Source: Streptomyces sp. NRRL F-4489
GTDB taxonomy: Bacteria > Actinomycetota > Actinomycetes > Streptomycetales > Streptomycetaceae
Direction: 5' to 3'
Length of the DNA stretch: 64,000 bases
Assembly (NCBI RefSeq): GCF_001509485.1
Contig: NZ_LLZI01000046.1
Span: forward strand, 34,660-98,659
The notes beneath the pieces were generated by a model. The model did not search any database, was not told the origin of the DNA, and worked only from the letters and a program-made list of their open reading frames with translations. Of the stretch, positions 1 to 8,279 are shown piece after piece (position 1 is the first letter of the stretch; every line of letters starts with the position of its first letter). The translations under genes and the position numbers were made by a program.

Positions 1-118
1 CCAGATAGCCGAGGGCCGGCTCCACCCGGGGCCGCGGGCCGCCGGTCTCCGACGCGGGCCGGATGAAGTAACCGAAGTCGAGGCGGCGCACCGCCGGCTG
101 CGCTGAGGTCGTCCGCAT
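1..118 (-). CDS. MBL-fold metallo-hydrolase, N-terminal fragment
   Basis: Only the first 39 codons are inside the window; the gene continues past the left edge. The reading starts at an ATG (complement of 116-118) and contains the segment RRLDFGYFIRP followed by RVEPALGYL. That pattern is typical of the start of lactonase-like MBL-fold hydrolases in actinobacteria, but the zinc ligands (HxHxDH) lie outside the window, so the assignment rests on the N-terminus alone. It begins 10 bp after the stop of the MFS transporter on the same strand and is probably the third gene of that operon. Confidence 0.55.
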   Translation of the reverse strand, partial: MRTTSAQPAVRRLDFGYFIRPASETGGPRPRVEPALGYL

Positions 119-128
119 GGCCCCATGA

Positions 129-1361
129 TCACCGGTCGGACCGGGCGTCCGCAGCCGTTTTCGCGACGGCCCGCCGCCCGCCGTACGACGTCGCCGCGAC
201 CGTCGCCAGCGCGGCCAGCGCGAGCGCCGCCCCGGACCACAGCGCGGACGCCACCGGCAGCGCGTCCACCAGCACACCGCCGGACAGTGCGCCCAGGGCG
301 ATGGACACGTTGAACACCGCCACGTAGAGCGCGGACGCGGCCTCCCCGGCAGCCGGCGCCGCCCGCATCGTCCAGGTCTGGAAGGTGACCGACACCGCCC
401 CGTACCCCAGGCCCCACAGGACCAGCAGCGCCAGCGTGCCCGCCGTACCGCGGCCGGTCGCGGCCAGCGCCGCCGGCGCCACCGCCAGGACCGCGGCGAG
501 CCCGGCCGCGGTGGCGCGCGGCCGCCGTCCCGCCAGCGCCCCGGCCGCGAAGTTCCCGCAGATCCCGGCCGCCCCGAACGCCAGCAGCGCGAGCCCCGTC
601 AACTCCTCGGCCGTACCGCGGTCGTGCAGCACCGGCCGGACGAAGGTGTACGCCAGGAAGTGCCCGGTCACGACGAGGAACGTCAGCGCCAGCCCGGTGC
701 GCAGGGCCGGGTGGGAGCGCAGCGCCCGGGGCAGGGCGCGCAGGGTCGGCGCGTGCTCCGGCGGCAGGGCCGGCAGCAGCACGGCCAGCCCCGCCGCGGC
801 CAGCAGGCCCAGCCCGCCGACCGCCGCGAACGCCGCCCGCCGGCCGGCCAGATCACCGAGCAGCGTGCCTGCGGGCACCCCCAGCACGGACGCGGTCTGC
901 ACCCCGGCGAAGATCACCGCGGTGGCGCGCGCCACCCGCCGCGGCTCCACCATCCGCACCGCGAGACCGCCCGCCAACGACCAGAAACCGCCCACCCCGA
1001 CCCCGACCAGCACCCGGGCCGCCAGCACCACCGCGAAGTGGCCGGCCAGCGCGGAGACCAGATTCGCCGCGCCCACCAGGCCGATCAGCAGCACCAGCAC
1101 CAGCCGCCGGTCCAGCCGCCCGGTGGCCACCGTCACCAGCGGCGCGGCCACCGCCGCCACCAGCCCCGGCACGGTCACCATCAGTCCGGCGGTGCCTTCC
1201 GGGACGGCCAGCGCCGCACCGACCGGGGTGAGCAGCCCGACCGGCAGCAACTCCGACGTCATCAGCGCGAAGATGCCCAGCGCGACGGCGAGGACCGCGC
1301 CCCACCCGCGGGCCGGGGAACGCTCCCCGAGGAGCGGCGGGGCGGTGGTGCCGGTGGTCAT
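129..1361 (-). CDS. MFS efflux transporter (Cmx/AraJ-like)
   Basis: A 410-residue integral membrane protein with about 12 hydrophobic segments, the normal size for a drug:proton antiporter of the major facilitator superfamily. The first membrane segment carries FALMTSELLPVGLL, characteristic of the chloramphenicol/arabinose efflux subfamily, and the loop between segments 2 and 3 has the basic GRLDRR patch. The ATG at 1361 was chosen because the family begins just before this first helix; an upstream in-frame extension of 15 residues looks like leader sequence. It follows the AhpD-like gene by 76 bp on the same strand and precedes the metallo-hydrolase by 10 bp, so all three are probably co-transcribed. 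Substrate cannot be read from the sequence. Confidence 0.85.
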   Translation of the reverse strand: MTTGTTAPPLLGERSPARGWGAVLAVALGIFALMTSELLPVGLLTPVGAALAVPEGTAGLMVTVPGLVAAVAAPLVTVATGRLDRRLVLVLLIGLVGAANLVSALAGHFAVVLAARVLVGVGVGGFWSLAGGLAVRMVEPRRVARATAVIFAGVQTASVLGVPAGTLLGDLAGRRAAFAAVGGLGLLAAAGLAVLLPALPPEHAPTLRALPRALRSHPALRTGLALTFLVVTGHFLAYTFVRPVLHDRGTAEELTGLALLAFGAAGICGNFAAGALAGRRPRATAAGLAAVLAVAPAALAATGRGTAGTLALLVLWGLGYGAVSVTFQTWTMRAAPAAGEAASALYVAVFNVSIALGALSGGVLVDALPVASALWSGAALALAALATVAATSYGGRRAVAKTAADARSDR

Positions 1362-1437
1362 GGGGGTGTCCGGTTCCTGGTCGAGGGGCGGGCGCTCGGG
1401 TGCCAAGCGGGCATCGGTGCCAACCGGGCGTGGGTGC

Positions 1438-2007
1438 TCAGCGGGTGCCCGGGACCCGGCGGGTGGTGACGTTCATGCGGTTCCAGGCGTTCGCGGTGAA
1501 GATCAGCGCGATCAGCTGGGCCAGCTCCCGCTCGCCGAAGTGGCGCGCCGCCTCGTCGTAGACGGCGTCCGGAACGCCCTCCGGGAGCCGGGTGACCGCC
1601 TCGGCGAGGGCCAGCGCCGCGCGCTCCTTCGCCGTGTAGACACTGGCGTCCTCCCAGGTGGCGAGCTGGTCCAGGCGCTCGGCCCGCTCGCCCGCCGCCC
1701 GGGCGTCGGCGAGGTGGTAATCCACGCAGTACGCGCACCCGTTGACCTGTGCGGTCCGGATCTGTACGAGTTCCAGCAGCACCGGGTCCAGCCCGGCGCG
1801 GGCGGCGGTGTCGAGGGCGAGCACGGCCCGGAAGACCTCCGGGGCGACGCGCGGGAAGTCCATCCGCTGCGGAATCCGCACCGGCTCACCGGCCCCGGTC
1901 GTCCCTGCGGCCCCCGCCGCCCCCACTGCCCCATCTGCCTCGCCGGTCCGAACTGCCACCGCCGCCTGACCTGCCACTGCCGTCCGAACTGTCTCATTCG
2001 CTGTCAT
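1438..2007 (-). CDS. Carboxymuconolactone decarboxylase family protein (AhpD-like)
   Basis: A 189-residue protein whose C-terminal two thirds is an AhpD-like alkylhydroperoxidase fold. The redox motif CAYCVDYH is present, with Cys91, Cys94 and His98 in the CxxC-x3-H arrangement that carries the peroxidase/disulfide chemistry. The first 45 residues are low-complexity Ala/Gly/Thr, unusual for the family, and may be a disordered tail. The ATG at 2007 is preferred over a longer in-frame reading that would run into the divergent regulator promoter. It leads the unit that continues with the MFS pump. The MocR-type regulator starts 47 bp away on the other strand and is the obvious candidate controller. 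Confidence 0.85.
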   Translation of the reverse strand: MTANETVRTAVAGQAAVAVRTGEADGAVGAAGAAGTTGAGEPVRIPQRMDFPRVAPEVFRAVLALDTAARAGLDPVLLELVQIRTAQVNGCAYCVDYHLADARAAGERAERLDQLATWEDASVYTAKERAALALAEAVTRLPEGVPDAVYDEAARHFGERELAQLIALIFTANAWNRMNVTTRRVPGTR

Positions 2008-2054
2008 GACCAGAACGTTAGGCCGCGAATAGCCCCACGGTATGGTGCATTTCC

Positions 2055-3554
2055 ATGGCGGATCGTTGGGGCAATTCACGGGTCGATTCCCGGGGGAGCG
2101 GTGCGGACGGCGGGGAGCAGGCGCCGGGCGCCGACCTCCATCTGGAGCTGGCCGGCCCCGGTTCCAAACGCGACCGGCTGATGCGCGCCCTGCGCGAGGC
2201 CATCAGCAGCGGCCGGCTGGCGCCCGGCACCCGGCTGCCCCCGTACCGAAGCCTCGCCCGTGACCTCGGCATCGCCCCCAATACCGTCGGCGCCGCCTAC
2301 GGCGAACTGGTCGCCGAGGGCTGGCTGACGGCCCGTCAGGGCTCCGGTACGCGGGTCGCCCGCCGCGGCACCCCCCTCCCGCGGCAGCGCCCCCACCACA
2401 CCGCCGCACCGCCCCGGCGGCCGGCCTACGACCTGCTGCCCACGTCCCCGGACGCCGCCGCCTTCCCCCGCGCCGACTGGCTGGCCGCCACCCGCCGCGC
2501 CCTGGCCGCCGCCCCCCACGACGCCTTCGGCGTGGGCGATCCGCGCGGCCGGCCCGAACTCCGCGCCCAGCTGGCCGAATACCTCGCCCGCGCCCGCGGC
2601 GTCCGCACCGCCCCGCACCGGATCATCGTCGTCGCCGGCGTCGCCCAGGCGCTGTCCCTGCTCGGCACGGTCCTGCGCGGCCCGGTGGCCGTCGAGTCCT
2701 ACGGCCTGGAGTTCCACCGCTCACTGCTCGCCGCCGGCGGCCGCGACCTCGTCCCGCTCGGCGTCGACGCGCACGGCGCCGACATCGCCGCGCTGCCCGC
2801 CACCGGCGCGGGCGCCGTCCTGCTCACCCCGGCCCACCAGTTCCCCACCGGCGGCCCGCTGCACGCCGAGCGCCGCGCCGCCGTCATCGACTGGGCCCGC
2901 ACCACCGGCGGACTGGTCCTGGAGGACGACTACGACGGCGAGTTCCGCTACGACCGGGAACCGATCGGCGCCCTTCAAGGACTCGACCCCGACCGCGTGG
3001 TCTACCTCGGCTCGGTCAGCAAAAGCCTCTCGCCCGCCCTCCGCCTCGGCTGGATGGCGGTTCCGGACCACCTCGCCGACGCGCTGACCGCCGCCAAGGG
3101 CACCCGCGAACTGTGGGTCGGCTCCGTAAGCCAGCTCACCTTCGCCGAATTCCTCGCCGCCGGCGCCTACGACCGCCATCTGCGCCGCACCCGCCGCGTC
3201 TACCGGCGCCGCCGCGACCAGCTGGTGGCCACCCTCGCCGCGCACGCCCCGCACCTCACGGTCTCCGGCATCGCCGCCGGACTGCACGCCGTCCTCGACC
3301 TGCCGCCCGGCACCGAACCGCAGACCCTCCGCGCCGCCGCCCGCCTCGGCCTGGCCGTCAACGGCCTGTCCCCTTACCGCCACCCCGGCAGCCCCGTACC
3401 CGCCCGCGACGGTCTGGTCCTCGGCTACGGCACCCCGCCCGAGCACGCCTTCGCGGGGGCGCTGGAGGCGCTGTGCCTGGCGCTGCCGCCGGGGCCGGCC
3501 CCGGGGCCGGCCCCGGGGCCGGGGCCGGGCGTGGCGGGGGAGCGGGGTGCCTGA
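2055..3554 (+). CDS. MocR/PdxR-family regulator with aminotransferase domain
   Basis: A 499-residue fusion of a GntR-type winged helix (about residues 30-100, including YRSLARDLGIAPNTVGAAY) and a fold-type I aminotransferase-like domain. The PLP-binding lysine is Lys323 in the segment YLGSVSKSLSPALRLGW; the upstream LEDDYDGEFRYDR is also diagnostic. Such proteins act as PLP-sensing transcription factors, not as free transaminases. It is divergent from the AhpD-MFS unit across a 47-bp spacer and probably controls it. The C-terminus ends in a Pro-Gly-Pro-Ala tail encoded by a GGGGCCGGCCCC-type repeat (about 3490-3535), which probably expands and contracts by slippage. Confidence 0.9.
   Translation: MADRWGNSRVDSRGSGADGGEQAPGADLHLELAGPGSKRDRLMRALREAISSGRLAPGTRLPPYRSLARDLGIAPNTVGAAYGELVAEGWLTARQGSGTRVARRGTPLPRQRPHHTAAPPRRPAYDLLPTSPDAAAFPRADWLAATRRALAAAPHDAFGVGDPRGRPELRAQLAEYLARARGVRTAPHRIIVVAGVAQALSLLGTVLRGPVAVESYGLEFHRSLLAAGGRDLVPLGVDAHGADIAALPATGAGAVLLTPAHQFPTGGPLHAERRAAVIDWARTTGGLVLEDDYDGEFRYDREPIGALQGLDPDRVVYLGSVSKSLSPALRLGWMAVPDHLADALTAAKGTRELWVGSVSQLTFAEFLAAGAYDRHLRRTRRVYRRRRDQLVATLAAHAPHLTVSGIAAGLHAVLDLPPGTEPQTLRAAARLGLAVNGLSPYRHPGSPVPARDGLVLGYGTPPEHAFAGALEALCLALPPGPAPGPAPGPGPGVAGERGA
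3490..3535 (+). repeat. GC-only tandem repeat at the end of the MocR gene
   Basis: Near-identical 12-bp units built from CCGGGGCCGGCC lie inside the coding sequence and encode the repeated tetrapeptide PGPA/PGPG at the C-terminus. The period of 12 keeps the reading frame when units are gained or lost, so the tail length may vary between strains. Confidence 0.7.
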
Positions 3555-3619
3555 ATCCGGGCGGTGGCAGTTGGCAGCCTGGCCCTCGCCCGGTCGTCCC
3601 CGCCCGGTCGTCCCCTCCC

Positions 3620-3683
3620 GGCGCCCCTTACGCCGCTCCCGAGCCCAGGTGGCCTTCCCCTGGCGCCCGTTACGCCGCTCCCG
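3620..3683. repeat. Two 22-bp direct repeats between MocR and NUDIX genes
   Basis: Copies at 3620-3641 and 3662-3683 differ at one base and are spaced 42 bp start to start. They occupy the 132-bp gap between the converging MocR and NUDIX genes, with a shorter CCCGGTCGTCCC repeat just before. No hairpin terminator with a U-run was seen there. Confidence 0.6.
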
Positions 3684-3686
3684 CCC

Positions 3687-4265
3687 TCACGTCATCCCCA
3701 CGCACATCACGTCCAGCCGGTGCGCCGCGGGCGCGCTGATCGGCAGCTCCGGGCGCCAGACGGTGAGAACCTGCGCGGACGGGGTGAACAGCGGGCCGGG
3801 CAGCGCGCCGGGGGAGTGCCACTCCCACCGGTCGACGTGCTGCGGCTCCGCCGCGTACGGCGTGCCCCGGTGGCGGGTGACCAGGGCCGCCATCGTGATG
3901 CGGTTCAGGCCGTGGCCGTGGAGGTCGTCGTGCAGCATCGCGAAGACCCGGACCTCGTCCGGCTCGGTGACCAGCCCGGTCTCCTCGCGCAGCTCCCGGG
4001 CCGCCGCGGCGCGCACGCTCTCACCCGGATCGACCTTGCCGCCGGGCAGTTCCCACGTGCCCGCGCGGTGCCGGCCGAGCAGCACCCGGCCGTCCGTGTC
4101 CAGCACGATGACGCCGACCCCGAACACGGCCTGCGCGTGCGGCGGCCGATCACCGCGCTGACGGCTCCTCACCTGCCCGTCCGGCGCCCCCGGCAGCGTG
4201 CCCGTCGCCGCGCCCGCTTCCGCATCCGGTCGGGTGCCGCTCCCCATGTCCGTCGCCTCGCCCAT
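3687..4265 (-). CDS. NUDIX hydrolase
   Basis: A 192-residue protein with a perfect Nudix box between residues 76 and 98: G-x5-E-x7-REL-x-EE-x-GL, ending in RELREETGLV. This Mg-dependent loop hydrolyses nucleoside diphosphates linked to another moiety; the actual substrate is not evident. The core is preceded by about 45 disordered residues rich in Gly and Arg. Two starts are possible, ATG at 4265 (GAGAGG nine bases upstream) or ATG at 4247; the first was chosen for its ribosome-binding site. It follows the GNAT gene by 101 bp on the same strand, and the two may share a transcript. Confidence 0.85.
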   Translation of the reverse strand: MGEATDMGSGTRPDAEAGAATGTLPGAPDGQVRSRQRGDRPPHAQAVFGVGVIVLDTDGRVLLGRHRAGTWELPGGKVDPGESVRAAAARELREETGLVTEPDEVRVFAMLHDDLHGHGLNRITMAALVTRHRGTPYAAEPQHVDRWEWHSPGALPGPLFTPSAQVLTVWRPELPISAPAAHRLDVMCVGMT

Positions 4266-4366
4266 CTCCTGTGACCTCTCCACTCCGCGGTGACCTGTCC
4301 CGGCCGGCCCCGGGGCCGGCACCACTGTGCCCCACCTTGGCCCACTCCGGGGGGCCACCCCCTCAT

Positions 4367-4888
4367 TCACGCCGATCCGCGGAGCAGGGTGGCCGGTTCG
4401 CACCTCATCCGGTACACCTGACGGGAGCCGCCCTCCGGCCCCGGCGGGGCGGGCTCGGCGGGGGTGAAGCCGAGGGACTCGTAGAAGCGGCGCGCCCCGC
4501 TGGCCTCGGCGCCCGGGTGGTCGCTCCCGAAGGCCACCACCTCCACCGTGCCCGGCCGGCTGACGAACCGCCGTACCGCGTCCGCCAGCAGCGCCCGGCC
4601 CACGCCCCGGCCGCGGCATCCCTCCGCCACCACGAGCCAGTTGACGCGGTGGCGGTCCGGGCCGGGCGAGCCGGCGGCGGGCGGCCCGAACAGCAGGCCG
4701 CCGAGGAGGCCCGGCGCCTCCGGGGACGCGCCGCCGGCGGCGACCAGCGCCGCGCCGCGGTCGATGTGCCGCTCCACCGCCGCCCGGAAGCCGGGGTCCC
4801 CGACCATCGGGCCGAACCACTGCTCGACCTGCCCGGCCAGGCGGAGGAAGCCCGGCACGTCCTGGTGCACCGCACGTCTGATGATCAC
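4367..4888 (-). CDS. GNAT-family N-acetyltransferase
   Basis: A 173-residue acetyl-CoA-dependent acyltransferase. The start is a GTG at 4888 reading VIIRRAVHQDVPGFLRL, the usual beta-1/alpha-1 opening of GNAT proteins. The acetyl-CoA pyrophosphate loop is seen as RGRGVGRALL near residue 95, and the terminal ARRFYESLGF matches the conserved helix-strand motif that closes the fold. The acceptor substrate is unknown. A longer antisense frame runs through here and the next gene, but only this portion has protein-like features. Confidence 0.8.
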   Translation of the reverse strand: MIIRRAVHQDVPGFLRLAGQVEQWFGPMVGDPGFRAAVERHIDRGAALVAAGGASPEAPGLLGGLLFGPPAAGSPGPDRHRVNWLVVAEGCRGRGVGRALLADAVRRFVSRPGTVEVVAFGSDHPGAEASGARRFYESLGFTPAEPAPPGPEGGSRQVYRMRCEPATLLRGSA

Positions 4889-5092
4889 CGGGGAAGTGTC
4901 CCAGGCGGCGAGCCCGGGCGGCAGTCGGCGGACGTCAGCGGTCCCACCGGGCCTGGCGCATAACCGACCCGGCCCCCCGCCCCCCCCGCGGGCGCCGCCC
5001 GGCGGGTGCCCGGCAGATCCCGAACGCCCGGAAGTTACCGTTGCCTCCTCCCGCCCCGAGGCGCCCGCCGCCCCCTCCCCAAGGAGCCGATC

Positions 5093-6349
5093 CTGAACAC
5101 GTCGCTGGCCGAAGCGCTCTCCGCCGGCCTCCTGGTGGCCGTCCTGGTCTGCGCGGTGGTACGGCCGTGGGGCTGGCCCGAGGCGGCGGTCGCGGTCCCG
5201 GCCGCCGCGGTGCTGATCGCCGTCGGCGCGGTCCCGCCGGCCCACGTCCAGGAGGAGGCCGCGCGGCTCGGCCCGGTGATCGGCTTCCTGGCCGCCGTCC
5301 TCGTACTGGCCCAGCTGTGCGACGACGAGGGGCTGTTCCGGGCGTGCGGCGCCTGGATGGCGCGGTCCGCGCGCGGCCGCCCGCGCCGGCTGCTGACCCA
5401 GGTGTTCGTCGTCGCCTCGGCCGTCACCGCCGTCCTCAGCCTGGACGCCACCGTCGTGCTGCTCACCCCGGTGGTCTTCGCCACCGCCGCGCGCCTGGGG
5501 GCCCGCCCCAAACCGCACGTCTACGCCTGCACCCACCTCTCCAACACCGCGTCCCTGCTGCTGCCGGTCTCCAACCTCACCAACCTCCTCGCGTTCGCCG
5601 CCAGCGGCCTGACCTTCACCCGCTTCGCCGCCCTGATGGCGCTGCCGTGGCTGGCCGCGATCGGTGTCGAGTACGCCGTACTGCGCCGCTTCTTCGCCAC
5701 CGACCTGGACGCCGGGGCGCCCGTCCCGGCCCCCGCGGAACCGCCCCGGCTGCCGCTGTTCGCGCTGGTCACCGTGGCCGGCACGCTGGGCGGTTTCGTC
5801 CTGACCTCGGTGCTCGACGTGAACCCGGTGTGGGCGGCGCTGGCCGGCGCCCTGGTGCTCGCGGTCCGGGCGCTGGTCCAACGCCGCACCACCCCGGCCG
5901 CCCTGGTCCGCTCCGCCGCCCCGCTCTTCCTCGCCTTCGTCCTGGCGCTCGGCATCGTGGTCCGCGCGGTGGTCGACAACGGACTGGCCGCCGGGCTGGC
6001 CCACCTCGTCCCGCACAGCGGCTCCCTGCCCGCCCTGCTGGCCCTGGCCGCGCTCGCCGCCGTCCTGGCGAACGTCATCAACAACCTGCCCGCCACCCTC
6101 GTCCTGGTGCCGCTCACCGCCCCCGCCGGGCCCGGCGCCGTGCTCGCCGTCCTGCTCGGCGTCAACATCGGCCCCAACCTCACCTACGCCGGCTCCCTGG
6201 CCACCCTGCTGTGGCGGCGGATCGTCCGCGAGCACGAGACGGAGGTGGCGCTGGGCGAATTCACCCTGCTCGGCGTGCTCGTGGTACCGGCCGCGCTGGT
6301 GCTCGCCGTGGTAGCACTGTGGCTGTCGCTGCACGCCCTCGGGGGCTGA
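5093..6349 (+). CDS. SLC13/ArsB-type ion transporter, apparent CTG start
   Basis: A 418-residue polytopic membrane protein of the ion transporter superfamily. Paired regions recur: LSLDATVVLLTPVV in the first half and VINNLPATLVLVP in the second half, like the NhaD/ArsB/SLC13 re-entrant signature, with TYAGSLATLLWRR near the end. Arsenite, dicarboxylate or sodium transport cannot be distinguished. The best ribosome-binding site, AAGGAG at 5081-5086, lies six bases before CTG at 5093, whose reading LNTSLAEAL matches where the family begins; the nearest upstream ATG (5006) would add 29 residues of basic, proline-rich sequence. The universal-stress gene follows 64 bp downstream. Confidence 0.8.
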   Translation: MNTSLAEALSAGLLVAVLVCAVVRPWGWPEAAVAVPAAAVLIAVGAVPPAHVQEEAARLGPVIGFLAAVLVLAQLCDDEGLFRACGAWMARSARGRPRRLLTQVFVVASAVTAVLSLDATVVLLTPVVFATAARLGARPKPHVYACTHLSNTASLLLPVSNLTNLLAFAASGLTFTRFAALMALPWLAAIGVEYAVLRRFFATDLDAGAPVPAPAEPPRLPLFALVTVAGTLGGFVLTSVLDVNPVWAALAGALVLAVRALVQRRTTPAALVRSAAPLFLAFVLALGIVVRAVVDNGLAAGLAHLVPHSGSLPALLALAALAAVLANVINNLPATLVLVPLTAPAGPGAVLAVLLGVNIGPNLTYAGSLATLLWRRIVREHETEVALGEFTLLGVLVVPAALVLAVVALWLSLHALGG

Positions 6350-6413
6350 GCACGTGCTCGGGGGCCGTTACAGAGGGCCGCTCTCGGGGGCTGACGAGGG
6401 AAGGACCGGCCAC

Positions 6414-6908
6414 GTGACCGTCATCGTCTGGATCGTCGAGGGCACCTGGCCGGCCTGCGTGGACGCCGCCCGCCGCCACGCCCCCCAAGGCGCCGAGCTG
6501 GTGCTGCTGCACGTCTCCGCCCCCGACGCCCCGGCCGCCGCGCACGGCGCCTACGCCGGACTGCTCGGCCGCGGCCACCGCGAACGCGACCCCGGCACCC
6601 GCCTGGAGGACCTGGCCGCCTCCTCCGCCGGGGAACTGCTGCGCGCCGCCGCCGAACGCCTCGGCCGGCCCTGCACTACGCAGGAGCGCACCGGCCGCCC
6701 CGAACGCGCCGTGGTCGCCGCCGCCGAGGGCGCGGACCTGCTGATCCTCGCCCGCGACGGCGACCGCGCCCACCTCGGCCCGCGCAGCCTGGCCCCGGCC
6801 AGCCGCTTCGTGGTCGACCACGCGCCCTGCCCGGTCCTCCTCGTCTGGCCGGAACCGGCTCCCGACCTGGGCACACTCCCGCCCCCACCACCGCACGAAC
6901 GGCCGTGA
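6414..6908 (+). CDS. Universal stress protein family
   Basis: A 164-residue single UspA-type domain starting at a GTG with GAGGGAAGG 10 bases upstream. The N-terminal strand TVIVWIVEGTW is atypical, but the later parts fit: LVLLHVS, then RAVVAAAEGADLLILARDG and the closing strand APCPVLLVW. The ATP-binding G-x2-G-x9-G(S/T) loop is not clear, so it may belong to the non-nucleotide-binding class. It sits 64 bp after the SLC13/ArsB-type permease, an arrangement suggesting a regulatory partner for the transporter. The stop codon lies within the first unit of a 47-bp tandem repeat. Confidence 0.7.
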   Translation: MTVIVWIVEGTWPACVDAARRHAPQGAELVLLHVSAPDAPAAAHGAYAGLLGRGHRERDPGTRLEDLAASSAGELLRAAAERLGRPCTTQERTGRPERAVVAAAEGADLLILARDGDRAHLGPRSLAPASRFVVDHAPCPVLLVWPEPAPDLGTLPPPPPHERP

Positions 6909-6992
6909 CGCGCCAGGCATCCCAGGCACGCCAGGCACCGTACGAGCGGCCGTGACGCGCCAGGCACCCCGAAGCCCCAGGCACCGTACGAG
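6900..6992. repeat. Imperfect 46/47-bp tandem duplication
   Basis: Two units at 6900-6946 and 6947-6992 share CGGCCGTGACGCGCCAGGCA at the left end and CCAGGCACCGTACGAG at the right end; the middle differs. The first unit covers the stop codon of the universal stress gene, the second lies in the gap before the converging aldo-keto reductase. Both units are dense in the heptamer CCAGGCA, which recurs in other intergenic regions here. Confidence 0.75.
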
Positions 6993-7030
6993 CGCCCGCA
7001 GCGCCCTGCGCGCTCTGCCGTGGCGGGCCG

Positions 7031-8098
7031 TCAGGGCTGCGCCGGCCCGCTCCCCGCCCCCGTCGCGGTGATCACGGCGGCGATCTCCGCCAGGTCCGCC
7101 GCGGTCAGCCGCAGCCCGCCCGCGTTCCGCCACCCGTCGACCTGGGCGGCCGTACGGGCGCCGACGATCGCGCCGGTGATCCCCGGCCAGGCCAGCGTCC
7201 AGGCGATGGCGACCTCGGCGACGGTCGCGCCGTGCCGCTCGGCCACCGGGCGCAGCCCCTCCGCCAGCGCGACGTTCGCCGCCAGCTGGGTGGTGAAGTC
7301 GTGGTGCGACCGGCGCCAGTCGTCCGCCGGCAGCCCCGCCACCCGTTCCGCCGAGAACGTCCCGGTCAGCAGCCCCGACTGGAGCGGCGAGTAGACGATC
7401 ACGCCGGTGCCGTTGGCGGCGGCCCAGGCGATCTCGTCCGCCGCCGAGCGGTTGATCGCCGAGAACGGCGGCTGGATCGCGTCCACATGCGCCACCCGCT
7501 CGGCCGCCGCGAGCTGCTCCGGCGAGTGGTTCGACAGGCCGATCGCCCGCACCTTGCCCTCCGCCTTGAGGTCGGCCATCACCTGCCAGTACTCCTCCAG
7601 CGGCGTGGCGTCCGGCGAGACCGGCCCGCTGCCGTCCCCGGCGTACTCCAGGGACGCACCGGTGTCCGGCCAGTGCACCTGGTAGAGGTCGATGCGGTCC
7701 ACGCCCAGCCGCCGCAGCGAGTCCTCGACCTCCCGGCGCACACTGGCGGGCCGCATGCACCGCCGGGGCGCGGCCTGCGGATTCTCCGGATCCCACACCA
7801 GCCCGGCCTTGGTGAAGACGAACGGGCGGTCCGCCTCCGGGAGACCGGCGATCGCCCGGCCGACCAGCTCCTCGGAGTGGCCGAGCCCGTAGACGGCGGC
7901 GGTGTCGATCCAGTTGACGCCGGAGGCGATCGCGTACCGGATCGCCGCGACCGACGCCTCGTCATCGGTCGCGCCCCAGCCGAACTGCCAACCGGCCCCG
8001 GCCACCGCCCAGGAACCGAAACCGACACGGGTGATCTCCATACCCGTCCCGCCGAGCGGAAGGGTGGGAAGGGCGGACGTACTGGTGGTCGTGCTCAT
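7031..8098 (-). CDS. Aldo/keto reductase
   Basis: A 355-residue NADPH-dependent aldo-keto reductase with the (beta/alpha)8 fold. The catalytic region reads NWIDTAAVYGLGHSEELVG, giving the Asp and Tyr of the tetrad; FVFTKAGLVW supplies the Lys, and YQVHWPD the His. The end includes GAIVGARTAAQVD, the cofactor-phosphate-binding segment. The ATG at 8098 has GGGAG seven bases upstream and matches the family start. It is divergent from an XRE/MmyB-type regulator across 181 bp. The same oxidoreductase-regulator geometry is repeated immediately downstream, implying that each regulator controls its own divergent enzyme. Confidence 0.9.
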   Translation of the reverse strand: MSTTTSTSALPTLPLGGTGMEITRVGFGSWAVAGAGWQFGWGATDDEASVAAIRYAIASGVNWIDTAAVYGLGHSEELVGRAIAGLPEADRPFVFTKAGLVWDPENPQAAPRRCMRPASVRREVEDSLRRLGVDRIDLYQVHWPDTGASLEYAGDGSGPVSPDATPLEEYWQVMADLKAEGKVRAIGLSNHSPEQLAAAERVAHVDAIQPPFSAINRSAADEIAWAAANGTGVIVYSPLQSGLLTGTFSAERVAGLPADDWRRSHHDFTTQLAANVALAEGLRPVAERHGATVAEVAIAWTLAWPGITGAIVGARTAAQVDGWRNAGGLRLTAADLAEIAAVITATGAGSGPAQP

Positions 8099-8279
8099 GC
8101 GTAACTCCCGTATTGCGAAAGGGGTTTGGTGGATAACGGGTGGCAGTCGGAGCCGTGTCCGGCGCCGATCACCACTGTGGCGGCCCGCCGCCGTTCCACC
8201 CAGTGCCGGGCCGTGCCTGGGCATGGCATGACCAGGCTGAGCGGTCCCGGGCCGGCCGCCTGCGCGGGATACTCGGGGC

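Noticed and set aside
4367..6334. 655-residue open frame antisense to the permease
   Set aside because: Only the portion 4367-4888 reads as a protein (the GNAT gene); the rest is Gln/Gly/Arg low-complexity antisense of a membrane gene.
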